Origin: a virus
DNA: 24,513 nt
Virus record (IMG/VR): IMGVR_UViG_3300019776_000305
Coordinates: 1 to 24,513 of that record
Strand: one strand, 5' to 3'
This document shows, in pieces, positions 13,730 to 22,367 of the stretch. Each line of letters opens with the position of its first letter. The first letter of the stretch is position 1. The notes beneath the pieces are model-generated. The model was given only the letters and a program-made list of their open reading frames with translations. It searched no databases and had not been told where the DNA came from. The translations under genes were made by a program, and so were the position numbers.

Positions 13730-14144
13730 ATATAAGCATATCTCTACTGGTGATTATTGCACGTGCGCTGCATATGTTGCTGAGGTCATGTGCATGAAAA
13801 TGGCTGAATATCAGAACGTTGGGTCATTGCCTTATAAGTTTTGGAATAATGATCGATGGAAGTGGACGTTTTTAAAACAGTCTATGCTAGCTAGAGAAAT
13901 AATAAAAACATATCCAGAACAGGTGCTTGTTAAAGCTATATCTTCTGATGACTTTAAAGGTATATTTTCATTGAATAACCCAAGAGTTCCATCTATACTA
14001 AAAAAGTACAATCAGATATTTTTATCTCAACAAGACGCCGCGCCTATAGAAGTTATAGAAAATGCTACAATTAGAAAAACTACATTTGGCAAGAAAAATT
14101 CTTTGAATAAATTAAGGACACTTGATAATGGCAAAAAAGGCTAA
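13701..14144 (+). CDS. Conserved phage-type hypothetical protein
   Basis: 147 residues. It contains STGDYCTCAAYVAEVMCMK near the N-terminus (Cys20, Cys22, Cys31) and SLPYKFW...RWKWTF, a helix-rich domain with clustered aromatics that I believe recurs in other large phages without assigned function. The start at 13701 lies 29 bases inside the previous gene, with GGAAA upstream; the next in-frame Met (about 30) would remove the CxC segment, so the earlier start is preferred. The C-terminal ~30 residues are basic. It overlaps the RecA-like gene by 17 bases, so the two are translated together and may work in the same process. Confidence 0.74.
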   Translation: MKRKRTEKSKYKHISTGDYCTCAAYVAEVMCMKMAEYQNVGSLPYKFWNNDRWKWTFLKQSMLAREIIKTYPEQVLVKAISSDDFKGIFSLNNPRVPSILKKYNQIFLSQQDAAPIEVIENATIRKTTFGKKNSLNKLRTLDNGKKG

Positions 14145-15267
14145 GTCAGCTAAGTTTGAAGACGATATTGTAAGTAGCCAGATAGTCTCAAAATATGGAA
14201 ACATAATTGAGAATGGCGACAGTGTTTTAAATAGCTTAAAAAGCTTAAATGTTATTGGTTTTTCGCCAGCTCTTGACATGGCTCTTGGAGGTGGCCTTCG
14301 AGAAGGTTCATGCGTAGTTATGACTGGAGATCCAAAAACTGGCAAAACAACCTGTGCTTTATATTTTGCGGCTAAATGCCAGGCTTTAGGAAAGAATATT
14401 GTTTATGTAAATACAGAGGGAAGGCTAACAAAAGAAAATTTTACTGGAATAAAGGGGCTTAACCCATCTTTAATAAAGATTGTTCAATCTACGGAAGAAT
14501 GCCCAGTTATTTCAGCAGAAACATACTTGAATGTTATTGAGTCTTATGTAAAAAATACTTCAGATCTTGTATTGATAGTAGACTCAGTTTCAAATATGGT
14601 TCCTCAAGACGAGCTTGAAGGACAAATTAGAACCGGAATAAGAAACTCGCTGCCTAGATTGTTATCCCTTTTCCTAAAGAGAATTAGCGGAGACGTATCT
14701 AGAACCAAGGCTATTTTAATATTCATTACTCATAATATTGCGAATACTGGAGGCTCCAGATTTTCTCCTCAAAAAATGTCAGACTGTGGAAATATGTTAC
14801 AGTATCAAGCTGGAACAAATATGGTTATTACTCATAAAGGTAAATGGGTTTCAAATAGCGGACCTTCAGACGAAGACTCTGGAGATGGAAACGAGCCACA
14901 TATAGGGCAAATAGCATACTGGACAATTAAGACATCTGCGGCTGGAGGGATACCAAATTCAAAAGCTGATAGCTGGATACGTTATGGCGTTGGCATAGAT
15001 GAAGTTCAGGAAATAGTTCAAATAGCCACTGAATTTACATTAATAAAAAAGTCTGGCGCTTGGTATGAAATATCTGCGGCTATTGAACATAAAAATGATC
15101 CAGTGATTAAAAACTTTCTTATAAAGAATGGAGTAAATATTGACGATGACGAAGCCGTTTCTAAATCTTTCAAATTTCAAGGTGGGCCTAAAACAACTGA
15201 TTTTTTGAGGCAAAATGAAGATATTTCGAATTTCCTATACGGTCTCGTTAAAGAAATGATAAAATGA
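14128..15267 (+). CDS. recA: RecA-like recombinase
   Basis: 379 residues. It would polymerise on single-stranded DNA and use ATP to pair homologous strands, supporting recombination-dependent replication and repair. Seen: an N-terminal helix region, FSPALDMALGGGLREG (the typical RecA-core entry), Walker A GDPKTGKTT at 67-75, Walker B LVLIVDSV, and FITHNIANTG with the NMLQYQAGTNMV segment that fits the L2/ATP-sensing region. The ATG at 14128 is preferred (AAGGAC eight bases upstream) over the TTG at 14122. The C-terminus is longer than the core and may be a regulatory tail. It ends by ATGA overlap into a nuclease gene, a strong hint of cooperation. It is closer in style to phage UvsX/RecA hybrids than to host RecA. 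Confidence 0.88.
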   Translation: MAKKAKSAKFEDDIVSSQIVSKYGNIIENGDSVLNSLKSLNVIGFSPALDMALGGGLREGSCVVMTGDPKTGKTTCALYFAAKCQALGKNIVYVNTEGRLTKENFTGIKGLNPSLIKIVQSTEECPVISAETYLNVIESYVKNTSDLVLIVDSVSNMVPQDELEGQIRTGIRNSLPRLLSLFLKRISGDVSRTKAILIFITHNIANTGGSRFSPQKMSDCGNMLQYQAGTNMVITHKGKWVSNSGPSDEDSGDGNEPHIGQIAYWTIKTSAAGGIPNSKADSWIRYGVGIDEVQEIVQIATEFTLIKKSGAWYEISAAIEHKNDPVIKNFLIKNGVNIDDDEAVSKSFKFQGGPKTTDFLRQNEDISNFLYGLVKEMIK

Positions 15268-15692
15268 AAGTAATTGGGCTTAATGGCGTTCACTATAATA
15301 TTGATTTGAAAAAATACTTAATTCAGTCAGACGATGCGAAAAAAAAATCAAAGTACCATTTAATGGCTAGAGAACTTTTAACAGATTTATTTAAAGGGTA
15401 TTTTATATATGAAGAAGTTAAACTTCCAGGATCTAGAACTCCCGATAAGAAATCCGCTTTATTCTTTGACTTTTTTATACCATCTAGCTCACTAGCCGTT
15501 GAGGTGCATGGCTTGCAACACTATGAATTTTCAAAGTTTTTTCATAAGACTAAGTCAGGTTTTTTAAACCAAATGAGAAAAGATCAGATCAAGCGAGAAT
15601 GGTGCGATATAAATCGCATAACATTAATAGAACTTGACTGTAGAAAAGATCAAGAAGATTGGAGAAAACAAATTGTCAATTCAAGAATATGA
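15264..15692 (+). CDS. Vsr/DUF559-type PD-(D/E)XK endonuclease
   Basis: 142 residues. The core matches the very-short-patch-repair-like nuclease fold: Asp69 in FFDFFIP, Glu80 in LAVEVHGLQHY (E-V-H-G-x-Q-H), then RKDQIKREWC with Asp107 and Lys110, and a closing strand ITLIELD. These residues would bind Mg and cut DNA. In Vsr and DUF559 proteins the same 'E-x-D/H-G-x-Q-H...D-x-x-K' order appears. It starts at the ATGA overlap with the RecA-like gene and so is probably co-translated; a role in trimming recombination intermediates or branched DNA is plausible but inferred. No DNA-binding domain beyond the core is seen. Confidence 0.8.
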   Translation: MKVIGLNGVHYNIDLKKYLIQSDDAKKKSKYHLMARELLTDLFKGYFIYEEVKLPGSRTPDKKSALFFDFFIPSSSLAVEVHGLQHYEFSKFFHKTKSGFLNQMRKDQIKREWCDINRITLIELDCRKDQEDWRKQIVNSRI

Positions 15693-16152
15693 AGATAAAT
15701 TAAATAATTTTATTAAATCATTTGACGATTTCCTGCGCTCAAACTCAATAACCAAGACTGATTTAAAAAATTATGACCATATATTAAACATGACTCATGA
15801 AGAATTGTCTGAATTATCTCAAGAGGATTGTCATAATGCAGCATTTTGCTTAGCTTCTCATTCTGCGTCTATTTCTTTACATAAATCTAAATTGCAGGCT
15901 ATAATTAATTGGTGCGACGCCTCGCTAAATGAAATTATCGCAAAAGAAATGATTGAAAGCGGGCTAGATACAATGATAGCTAAGTATGAAATAAAGTTTG
16001 GCATTATACTAAATAAAAATATTCTGGCTAAAAATATAAACATCTGGAAGATAACAGCTCAATCGAGATATGATGTTCTTCTCTCGCTTGAGATTGCGTG
16101 CAAAAGACTTTACGACATTTTAATAGAGAAAGGTAGGAGACGGCAGCAATGA
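15673..16152 (+). CDS. Helical hypothetical protein (TTG start)
   Basis: 159 residues, not recognised. I place the start at TTG 15673, which has GGAG at 15661-15664 eight bases upstream; an earlier in-frame TTG at 15634 lacks such a site. Almost the whole protein looks alpha-helical (IQEYEDKLNNFIKSFDDFL, KLQAIINWCDASLNEIIAKE), with a basic end (GRRRQQ). No P-loop, zinc site or membrane segment. It sits between the recombination nuclease and a zinc-ribbon protein ahead of the helicase, so a replication-accessory role such as a loader or clamp-like factor is possible, but the sequence does not show it. Confidence 0.72.
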   Translation: MSIQEYEDKLNNFIKSFDDFLRSNSITKTDLKNYDHILNMTHEELSELSQEDCHNAAFCLASHSASISLHKSKLQAIINWCDASLNEIIAKEMIESGLDTMIAKYEIKFGIILNKNILAKNINIWKITAQSRYDVLLSLEIACKRLYDILIEKGRRRQQ

Positions 16153-16547
16153 GCGACTTTGATAGGTTTGAGGAATTTATTTCTAAGCTTTCAAAAGATG
16201 AGAAAGATAAAGTGGCCAAGTGGCTATCTTCCGATAAAGATCAAAAGCCCAAGTGGAACAAATCTAAGCCTAAAAATGTAGTCAATGAAGACTTTACAGT
16301 TCAAAGAGATAATAAAAAAGTCAGGAAGCCCGTGCGTTTTTCTAAAAATACATGGAATGATGACGGTGAAGATTTAGACATGAAAACTCCTCCTATAAAA
16401 GGTGGAAAGAGGCAGAGAAGGTCAGGTGAAAGCTCAAGAAAGATAGAAGTTGAATGCTGTGCTTGCGGAAGAGACTTTCTTGAATATGAAGAGCTTGTTT
16501 ATGGAGAGTTTTTAAAGTGCCCATCTTGCATTCAAAGGAGCGTGTAA
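16149..16547 (+). CDS. Zinc-ribbon protein with basic linker
   Basis: 132 residues. An N-terminal helix pair (DRFEEFISKLSKDEKDKVAKWL) is followed by a long, Lys/Arg-rich, low-complexity linker (about 30-98) and a C-terminal zinc ribbon: ECCACGRDF (C-x-x-C) and KCPSCIQ (C-x-x-C) separated by about 15 residues. Such short rubredoxin-like knuckles bind zinc and often contact nucleic acid or RNA polymerase. The ATGA overlap with the previous gene and its place right before the helicase suggest a replication or transcription accessory. The function is not established. Confidence 0.75.
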   Translation: MSDFDRFEEFISKLSKDEKDKVAKWLSSDKDQKPKWNKSKPKNVVNEDFTVQRDNKKVRKPVRFSKNTWNDDGEDLDMKTPPIKGGKRQRRSGESSRKIEVECCACGRDFLEYEELVYGEFLKCPSCIQRSV

Positions 16548-16551
16548 TCAA

Positions 16552-18015
16552 GTGGATCTTTTTGATATTGGCGCAGAGAGAGCAGTTCTAGCCGGACTGC
16601 TTTCTTTTGGCGCGGAAGTGTATGTTGATATATCTGAATATTTAGATTATTCATCTTTTGGTAATTATAAAAATGCATGTATTTATAGATGCATGAAAAA
16701 GGTTCTTGAGTCAAGCGATTCGATAGATATACCTACAATAATTTCAGCTTCTAAAGATCTTGGATTAATTGATGTAATCAATAATAAATCTGAATTAGAT
16801 TTTTTAAATAGCTTATCTTCATTTCCTATAAAAAAAGATAATGTTGCAACGTTTGCTATACAAATAAAAAAGTATGAACTTGCAAGAAATATTAAAAATG
16901 TTTCAGAAAAAATAAATACCCAAATACTTGGGATCGATGGAACTGAGTCTATAGATGATATTATCAAGATAATTGAAGACCCAGTATCAAAATTTCTTGA
17001 ACAAGGGCCAGTCGATGAAAAGCCAGAAAAGATTGGAGATGGGTTAAGCGAGTATCTAGATTTTATATCTGAAAACAAATGCGATCAAATGGGAATCCCG
17101 TCTGGATTCAGCGCTCTTGATTACGCGATAGGTGGAGGTCTTAGAAGAAAATGCGTTGACCTTATTGCTGCTAGGCCTAAGACAGGCAAGAGCGTTTGCG
17201 CCGACAATGTCGCTGTACATGTAGCCAGCATGGGCATACCAGTGCTAATGATAGATACGGAAATGTCAAAGGAAGATCACATTCATAGAATCATTGCATC
17301 AAAAAGCAGCGTCCCAATAAACGACATAGCTACTGGTAGATTTTCCGATAATGATGAAAGCAGTTTTAAGGTAAGAAAATCTGCTGAAGAAATATCCATA
17401 CTACCGTATACATATATTTCTGTAGCTGGTATGGCTTTTGATAAAATTCTAAATATTATAAAAAGATGGGTGGTGAAAGACGTTGGATTTGATGAAAATG
17501 GAAGACTGAAAGATTGCTTGGTTATCTTTGATTATCTTAAACTTATGTCTTCTTCGTCGATTACAAATAATATACAAGAATATCAGGCTCTTGGTTTTCA
17601 AATTACATCACTGCATAATTTAGCTGTAAAATATGATTTTCCATGTTTAGCATTTGTGCAATTGAATAGAGATGGTATAACTAAAGAAAGCACAGATGCC
17701 GTGTCTGGTTCGGACAGACTGATATGGCTATGTACTTCATTCACAATTTTTAAACTAAAATCTCCAGAAGAACTAGCCCAAGATGGGCCAAATGCTGGAA
17801 ATAGAAAAATGGTAACTATAGTAGCTAGGCATGGTCCTGGAATGGAGGACGGTAACTATGTAAATATGAGAATGAGGGGTGATATTGCTTTACTTGAACA
17901 AGTAGGGACTAGGGATCAGCTACTTCAATCTTCTCAATTAAATGGAGCTATTGACGGGGCCTTAGCTCCTATTAATCATGAACAGGATGATGATTTACCA
18001 TTTGACGAGGTTTAA
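16552..18015 (+). CDS. dnaB: DnaB-type replicative helicase (GTG start)
   Basis: 487 residues. A hexameric 5'-3' helicase would unwind the fork. The N-terminal domain begins with IGAERAVLAGLL, the usual DnaB opening. The RecA-like C-terminal domain has GIPSGFSALDYAIGGG at 181-196, Walker A ARPKTGKS at 207-214, MIDTEMSKEDH, and Walker B VIFDYLK at 324-330, then FVQLNRD (motif with Q and R near the DNA-binding loop) and a late arginine-containing segment (VARHGPG). The start is GTG at 16552, with AAAGGAG at 16534-16540, an 11-base spacing. The C-terminus ends in DDDLPFDEV, recalling the acidic peptide of SSB proteins. It is seven bases upstream of an unknown gene and then the primase. Confidence 0.92.
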   Translation: MDLFDIGAERAVLAGLLSFGAEVYVDISEYLDYSSFGNYKNACIYRCMKKVLESSDSIDIPTIISASKDLGLIDVINNKSELDFLNSLSSFPIKKDNVATFAIQIKKYELARNIKNVSEKINTQILGIDGTESIDDIIKIIEDPVSKFLEQGPVDEKPEKIGDGLSEYLDFISENKCDQMGIPSGFSALDYAIGGGLRRKCVDLIAARPKTGKSVCADNVAVHVASMGIPVLMIDTEMSKEDHIHRIIASKSSVPINDIATGRFSDNDESSFKVRKSAEEISILPYTYISVAGMAFDKILNIIKRWVVKDVGFDENGRLKDCLVIFDYLKLMSSSSITNNIQEYQALGFQITSLHNLAVKYDFPCLAFVQLNRDGITKESTDAVSGSDRLIWLCTSFTIFKLKSPEELAQDGPNAGNRKMVTIVARHGPGMEDGNYVNMRMRGDIALLEQVGTRDQLLQSSQLNGAIDGALAPINHEQDDDLPFDEV

Positions 18016-18021
18016 AAAAAT

Positions 18022-18465
18022 ATGGGAAAAAGTTTTTTAGCAACAAGTCCAAGTCTATATGATTCTTATATATCATCAATGGATATTGATCAAATACAAT
18101 GTATGAAAAAGAAAAATAACAGCCCTACTGGCCTTGAACTAGATATTAGGTCTAAACAATCGATTTCTAGTAAATGTATATCAAATAAGAATTATTCTAT
18201 ATATTTAGGATATTTATTAACAAATAATATGTTTATTAAAAGTGGCTCATCATCCGATCTAACTGTAGAACATTTTTCAAAACAGAGAGCGGCTAGTATT
18301 GTTGCTAACTTAAATATGTCTGGAGATTTTACTAATTGGATTTTGCATATTAACTCATTAAACACGTCTCAAAGCAATGGCTCTAATAGCATTGATGGAT
18401 ATTATATAAATTTGATTATAAATGATTTACGAGAAATTGGATGGGAGCTGTACAATGAAGTCTGA
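18022..18465 (+). CDS. Hypothetical protein between helicase and primase
   Basis: 147 residues, not recognised. It is rich in Ser, Asn, Ile and Tyr, with a helical C-terminal half (FSKQRAASIVANLN, YYINLIINDLREIGWEL). No motif for ATP, metal or membrane binding is visible. The ribosome site is weak (GAGG about 12 bases before the ATG). It overlaps the primase gene by 11 bases. Position between the helicase and primase would suit a small primosome partner, but this rests only on gene order. Confidence 0.7.
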   Translation: MGKSFLATSPSLYDSYISSMDIDQIQCMKKKNNSPTGLELDIRSKQSISSKCISNKNYSIYLGYLLTNNMFIKSGSSSDLTVEHFSKQRAASIVANLNMSGDFTNWILHINSLNTSQSNGSNSIDGYYINLIINDLREIGWELYNEV

Positions 18466-19489
18466 AAAGACTACTGATCTTGAAAAAATAAAATCAATAG
18501 TTTTATCCGATATTTCGCCGTTGTTTAATGAATTTGGCGTAAACGTAAACTTTAAAAGACTTGGCAGACACCAAATGAAATGCCCGATTCATGATGGAGA
18601 CAACTCTAGCTCCTTCTCGATAAATTTAGATACTGGATATTGGAGATGCTGGACAAAAAATTGTCATGAAGATTTTGGTAAAGATATATTTGGCCTATGT
18701 CGAGGAATGCTATCATCAAATGGTAAGAATAGTTCATTTTATCATGCAATTCAAGAGTTGAAAAAGATATATAACATTAAAGACTCAAATGTTTTAAAGG
18801 ATAAAACATCGAAAGACGAAGATTGCGATTATTTTTCACATTTAGTAAAGCTAGTAAAGCCAAGCAATAAGGAAGTTAAGAATGTTAAAGCTATAGATGA
18901 AATACCATTTACCACTCCGTCAGAATACTTTAAAAACAGAGGCTTCTTGGAAAGCACGTTGAAGCACTTTGGCGTTTTTGACTGCACTATTAATAAGTAC
19001 AAAATGAAAAGCAGAGCAGTTCTGCCAATTCATAATAAAGACGGAATATTGATAGCATACGCCGGAAGAGCTATTAAAGAATACATCGAGCCAAAATTTT
19101 TATTTACTGAGGGATTTAAGAAAAATGATATTCTTTATAACCTTCACAGGGCTATTGAGTCTATAACTAGATCAGAGTCAATCATCCTAGTGGAAGGCCA
19201 AAGCGACGTATGGAGACTATACGAATGTGGAGTTTGCAATGTCGTTGGCTTGCTTGGCAAAGAGCTATTAGAGAGTCAGCTCTCTATAATAAAAGAGCTT
19301 CCAATAACGAAAATTGCTATTTTTACTGATGACGACCAGCCAGGAAGAGAGTCAAAATTTTTTCTTCAACGCAAGCTAAATAGATTATTTACTCTTAAGT
19401 TTCCATCTCTTCAAAAAAAAGATGCTGGTGATATGTCTATAGAAGATCATTTGAAGTTTACATTACCCCAAATAAGAGGCTTTTTTTAA
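18455..19489 (+). CDS. DnaG-type primase
   Basis: 344 residues, shorter than bacterial DnaG (about 580) and lacking a helicase-binding C-terminal domain. It makes RNA primers for the replicase. The zinc-binding domain is seen as Cys43-x2-His46 (KCPIH) with Cys65 and Cys70 (WRCWTKNC). The catalytic core contains SRAVLPIHNKDGILIAYAGR and the Toprim fold: Glu247 in ILVEGQSDVW and the acidic triplet DDD at 292-294 in FTDDDQPGRES, which bind metal. The ATG at 18455, with GGGAG upstream, is preferred over the ATG at 18422. It ends one base into the next gene (TAATG). Close neighbour of the helicase, as expected for a primosome. Confidence 0.92.
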   Translation: MKSEKTTDLEKIKSIVLSDISPLFNEFGVNVNFKRLGRHQMKCPIHDGDNSSSFSINLDTGYWRCWTKNCHEDFGKDIFGLCRGMLSSNGKNSSFYHAIQELKKIYNIKDSNVLKDKTSKDEDCDYFSHLVKLVKPSNKEVKNVKAIDEIPFTTPSEYFKNRGFLESTLKHFGVFDCTINKYKMKSRAVLPIHNKDGILIAYAGRAIKEYIEPKFLFTEGFKKNDILYNLHRAIESITRSESIILVEGQSDVWRLYECGVCNVVGLLGKELLESQLSIIKELPITKIAIFTDDDQPGRESKFFLQRKLNRLFTLKFPSLQKKDAGDMSIEDHLKFTLPQIRGFF

Positions 19490-20298
19490 TGAAGATAGTT
19501 GGAATTTCTGGAAAGAAACAATCTGGTAAAAACACCATTGGAAACATACTTACCGGAATAGTATTAAAAAGAACAAATCAAGTTGACGATTTTTCTATAT
19601 CTACAAATGGTGAACTTGTTATACATAAAAAAGAAGAGTCTGGAATTCTGGACTTATCTAGAAAAGATTCTGATTTTGTTAATTACGCTAGTGCTAATAT
19701 ATGGCCTTATATTAAAATATATAGCTTTGCAGATGAGCTAAAAAGAGTTTGCGTTGAATTATTTAATATCGATCCAGAATGCGTATATGGAACAGATGAG
19801 CAAAAAAATAAAATACAACAGCATCTACTGTGGGAAAATATGCCAGGCGTTACCACTGACAAAGGTTTCTACGACGCTGCTATGCAGAGTAATTATGGCT
19901 TTGCCGTAAAAGAAATAGTTTCAAAAATGGTTTACCATAATTCTGGACCTATGACCGCTCGTGAATTTATGCAGTTTCTAGGAACTGAAGTAATGAGAAA
20001 AATATATTCTGATGTATGGGTTGGCTCTACAATCAGAAAAATCGTAACAGAGCAAAGCCAGGTGGCGGTTATATGCGACGTTCGTTTCCCAAACGAGGCA
20101 GATGCAATACATGAATGCGGCGACGATGGAAAAAATATTAAATCTATGAATATTCGTCTTCATAGAGACACTGGTATAGATAGACATTCTAGCGAGCTAG
20201 CTCTAGACGATTATAAAAATTTTCAACTGCATATAGATAATAATTCATTAACGTTGTCTGACTTAATGCAAAAAGTCATAGATTGTAATTTAATATAG
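19489..20298 (+). CDS. Deoxynucleoside monophosphate kinase-like protein
   Basis: 269 residues. It has an N-terminal P-loop (VGISGKKQSGKNT, Gly8 to Thr16) of the nucleoside-monophosphate kinase type, and later WVGSTIRKI, VAVICDVRFPNEADAIHECG and RLHRDTGIDRHSSE, which resemble the substrate-binding and lid segments of phage dNMP kinases such as T4 gene 1 product. It would phosphorylate dNMPs released from host DNA or made by the RNR/dUTPase branch. It overlaps the primase gene by one base. The insert at about 40-65 is unusual, and a few residues differ from T4, so the exact base specificity is open. Confidence 0.85.
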   Translation: MKIVGISGKKQSGKNTIGNILTGIVLKRTNQVDDFSISTNGELVIHKKEESGILDLSRKDSDFVNYASANIWPYIKIYSFADELKRVCVELFNIDPECVYGTDEQKNKIQQHLLWENMPGVTTDKGFYDAAMQSNYGFAVKEIVSKMVYHNSGPMTAREFMQFLGTEVMRKIYSDVWVGSTIRKIVTEQSQVAVICDVRFPNEADAIHECGDDGKNIKSMNIRLHRDTGIDRHSSELALDDYKNFQLHIDNNSLTLSDLMQKVIDCNLI

Positions 20299-20308
20299 AA
20301 AGATAAAC

Positions 20309-21346
20309 ATGATTGTAACGTACATAAGATCTTCCAGTTATAACCAGTGGTCGTATTGCCAGATGTCATATTTTATGACTTATGTTTTAGGATATTACGG
20401 CGATTCAAATAAAAAAGCGGAACTTGGAACTATATGTCACAAAGTATTTGAAGTGTTAGCGGCCCAAAAAAAAGATTTGCAACAGGCTTCAAAAAGTAGA
20501 AAATTTATAAAAATAAAAGATGATGGAATTGGCGAAGTTAAAATAAACATATCTGACTTTCTAAGCCAAGGAAACGTAGAGACTCTTTTGGATAAAAGTT
20601 TTGAATACTATTCATCTAATTCTATTCATGAATGGGAAAACGCCGATAAAGACAAATGTCTTGAATTAATAATTGGAGCGTTATCTTACAATAATGGCCA
20701 GTTTGACCCAAGGCTTAGAACTATAGTAGATCCAGAAGCTCATTTTGACATACCAATAGAGGCAGATTGGGCAAAATTTTCTCACAATATAAACGGAGAA
20801 AAAGTAGAGGGAACTTTAGCTATAAAGGGAACTATTGACCTTGTAACTCAAATAGATGATGATACAATAGAGGTTATAGACTGGAAAACTGGTAAAAGAA
20901 TAGACTGGAGTACGGGTGAGGAGAAAGACTTTAAAAAATTGATGGAAGATCCGCAGCTTTTATTATACCATTATGCAATTTCTAAACTATATCCGTCATA
21001 TAATCAGGCAATTATGACTATCTTTTTCATAAAAGATGAGCCAGTTGGAAATAGAGCCGCTATAAGTCTTCCATTTGAAGAAAAACATAATGATTTATTT
21101 CTAGAAATGCTAAAAGATAGATATTATGAGATATTAAAAAATAAGAATCCAGTACCTATAGATAGGTGGAGAAGTAACTTTAAGTGTAAAAAACTATGTC
21201 ATTTTTATAAAAATAAATGGCCAGGAAGTGAAAAAACAATGTGTCATTATGTTGAAGACAGTATTAAATTGCATGGAATAGAAAATACTGTTAAATCGTG
21301 TACAAAGCCTGGATTTTCTGTTGGATATTATTCAGCTCCAGGTTGA
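20309..21346 (+). CDS. Cas4/RecB-like PD-(D/E)XK exonuclease
   Basis: 345 residues. The nuclease motifs appear in order: SSSYNQWSYCQMSYF, then GTICHKVFE with His44, KGTIDLVTQ (Asp), EVIDWKTGK (Asp, Lys), and QLLLYHYA (the 'Q-x-x-x-Y' helix). This matches the PDDEXK_1 family of RecB C-terminal domains and Cas4. Cys17 near the start and FKCKKLCHFYK plus a later MC at the C-terminus could hold an iron-sulfur cluster as in Cas4/AddB, though the spacing is not exactly that of known members. It probably resects DNA ends for recombination or replication. The gene lies ten bases after the kinase and has no Cas neighbour. Confidence 0.87.
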   Translation: MIVTYIRSSSYNQWSYCQMSYFMTYVLGYYGDSNKKAELGTICHKVFEVLAAQKKDLQQASKSRKFIKIKDDGIGEVKINISDFLSQGNVETLLDKSFEYYSSNSIHEWENADKDKCLELIIGALSYNNGQFDPRLRTIVDPEAHFDIPIEADWAKFSHNINGEKVEGTLAIKGTIDLVTQIDDDTIEVIDWKTGKRIDWSTGEEKDFKKLMEDPQLLLYHYAISKLYPSYNQAIMTIFFIKDEPVGNRAAISLPFEEKHNDLFLEMLKDRYYEILKNKNPVPIDRWRSNFKCKKLCHFYKNKWPGSEKTMCHYVEDSIKLHGIENTVKSCTKPGFSVGYYSAPG

Positions 21347-21367
21347 TCAAAATTAAAGGAGAGTAAA

Positions 21368-22264
21368 ATGCCGATTCCAGAAAAAAAACCAGGAGAATCT
21401 TCTAATTCCTATATGGGACGCTGTATGTCGAGTGAAGTAATGAAAAGAGAATTTCCAGGCCAAGAGCAAAGAACAGCGGTTTGCATGTCTAAAGCAGTAC
21501 AAGGCTTGACTCATATTGAAGCTGCCGATTTTTCTAAAATGTATGATGATCATGGCTTCGATGAAGATCTAAACGAAGATAATCTATATATTCCATTGCA
21601 AAGTGAATATGTATCAGCGGAAGAAGTTTATTATGAAGATTCTGAGGTCGAAGAATGGGATGTCGCAGTAGAAAAGCCTGGCTTGTGGGAAAATATTCGA
21701 AAGAAAAAGGAAAGAGAAGGTAAGAATTACAAGCCAGCAAAGCCTGGGGACCCAGATCGTCCAACGAAAGATGCGTGGAAGAAGTCTCAGTCAAGCGAAG
21801 AAGTTGGTATGGTTAAGTCACAGGTAAAAAAGATGATGGACCAGTGCCTGCAAATGTATAAAATACTCGAAATGGCTACCGAAGTAGAGCCTTGGGTTCA
21901 GGACAGCATATCAAAAGCAGATGCGCATTTACAGTCAGCATATGACTACATGAAATATGGAGAAAGTTCAGAAGAAGAGGATGAAGATGAAATGGAAGAC
22001 GAAGAATCTTCTACGATTGGAGCAGAATATCAAGGCAGAAAAGTCCAACTAGGAAAGCCATTTAGAACTCCGGGCGGGCCAAAGAAATTTAGCGTTTATG
22101 TAAAAAATGATAAGGGGAACGTTGTTAAGGTCAATTTTGGCGACCCAAATATGACAATAAAGAAAAATATTCCAGAAAGGCGCAAAAGCTTTAGAGCTAG
22201 GCATAATTGCGATACTCCTGGCCCAAGATGGAAGGCTAGATATTGGTCCTGTAGAGCTTGGTAA
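21368..22264 (+). CDS. Multi-module phage protein (several conserved phage peptide modules)
   Basis: 298 residues. Four separate blocks are visible: 1-42 (PIPEKKPGESSNSYMGRCM...AVC), 104-140 (PGLWENIRKKKEREGK and KPAKPGDPDRPTKDAWKK), 148-197 (a helix pair with EPWVQDSISKADAHLQSA), and 234-298 (PGGPKKFSVYVKNDKGNVVK through ARHNCDTPGPRWKARYWSC). Each block resembles short conserved modules I know from proteins of uncultured phages, where they occur alone or in other combinations. Acidic linkers (60-100 and 200-215) join them. They are thought to be virion- or capsid-associated, but their biochemistry is unknown to me. AAAGGAGAG precedes the ATG at 21368. Confidence 0.8.
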   Translation: MPIPEKKPGESSNSYMGRCMSSEVMKREFPGQEQRTAVCMSKAVQGLTHIEAADFSKMYDDHGFDEDLNEDNLYIPLQSEYVSAEEVYYEDSEVEEWDVAVEKPGLWENIRKKKEREGKNYKPAKPGDPDRPTKDAWKKSQSSEEVGMVKSQVKKMMDQCLQMYKILEMATEVEPWVQDSISKADAHLQSAYDYMKYGESSEEEDEDEMEDEESSTIGAEYQGRKVQLGKPFRTPGGPKKFSVYVKNDKGNVVKVNFGDPNMTIKKNIPERRKSFRARHNCDTPGPRWKARYWSCRAW

Positions 22265-22276
22265 ATCAAGGTAAAG

Positions 22277-22282
22277 TATAAT
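22277..22282 (+). promoter_or_regulatory. Candidate -10 box in the 22265-22367 gap
   Basis: TATAAT is perfect, but no -35 match is found at 16-18 bases upstream, so the site is weak. The 103-base gap downstream holds CAGGTTGA at 22309-22316 and the ribosome site of the next gene (GGAGGG at 22357-22362). No terminator hairpin is seen in it. Confidence 0.25.
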
Positions 22283-22367
22283 TACTAATAAAGCCTATTC
22301 AAAACCGACAGGTTGAAAGAATTTATGCAAAAGTCTGGATTAAATTATAAAAATATGGAGGGTTAAA

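Noticed and set aside
20309-21346. CRISPR-associated Cas4
   Set aside because: No cas neighbours or repeat array; such RecB/Cas4-like nucleases are common in phage recombination and replication modules.
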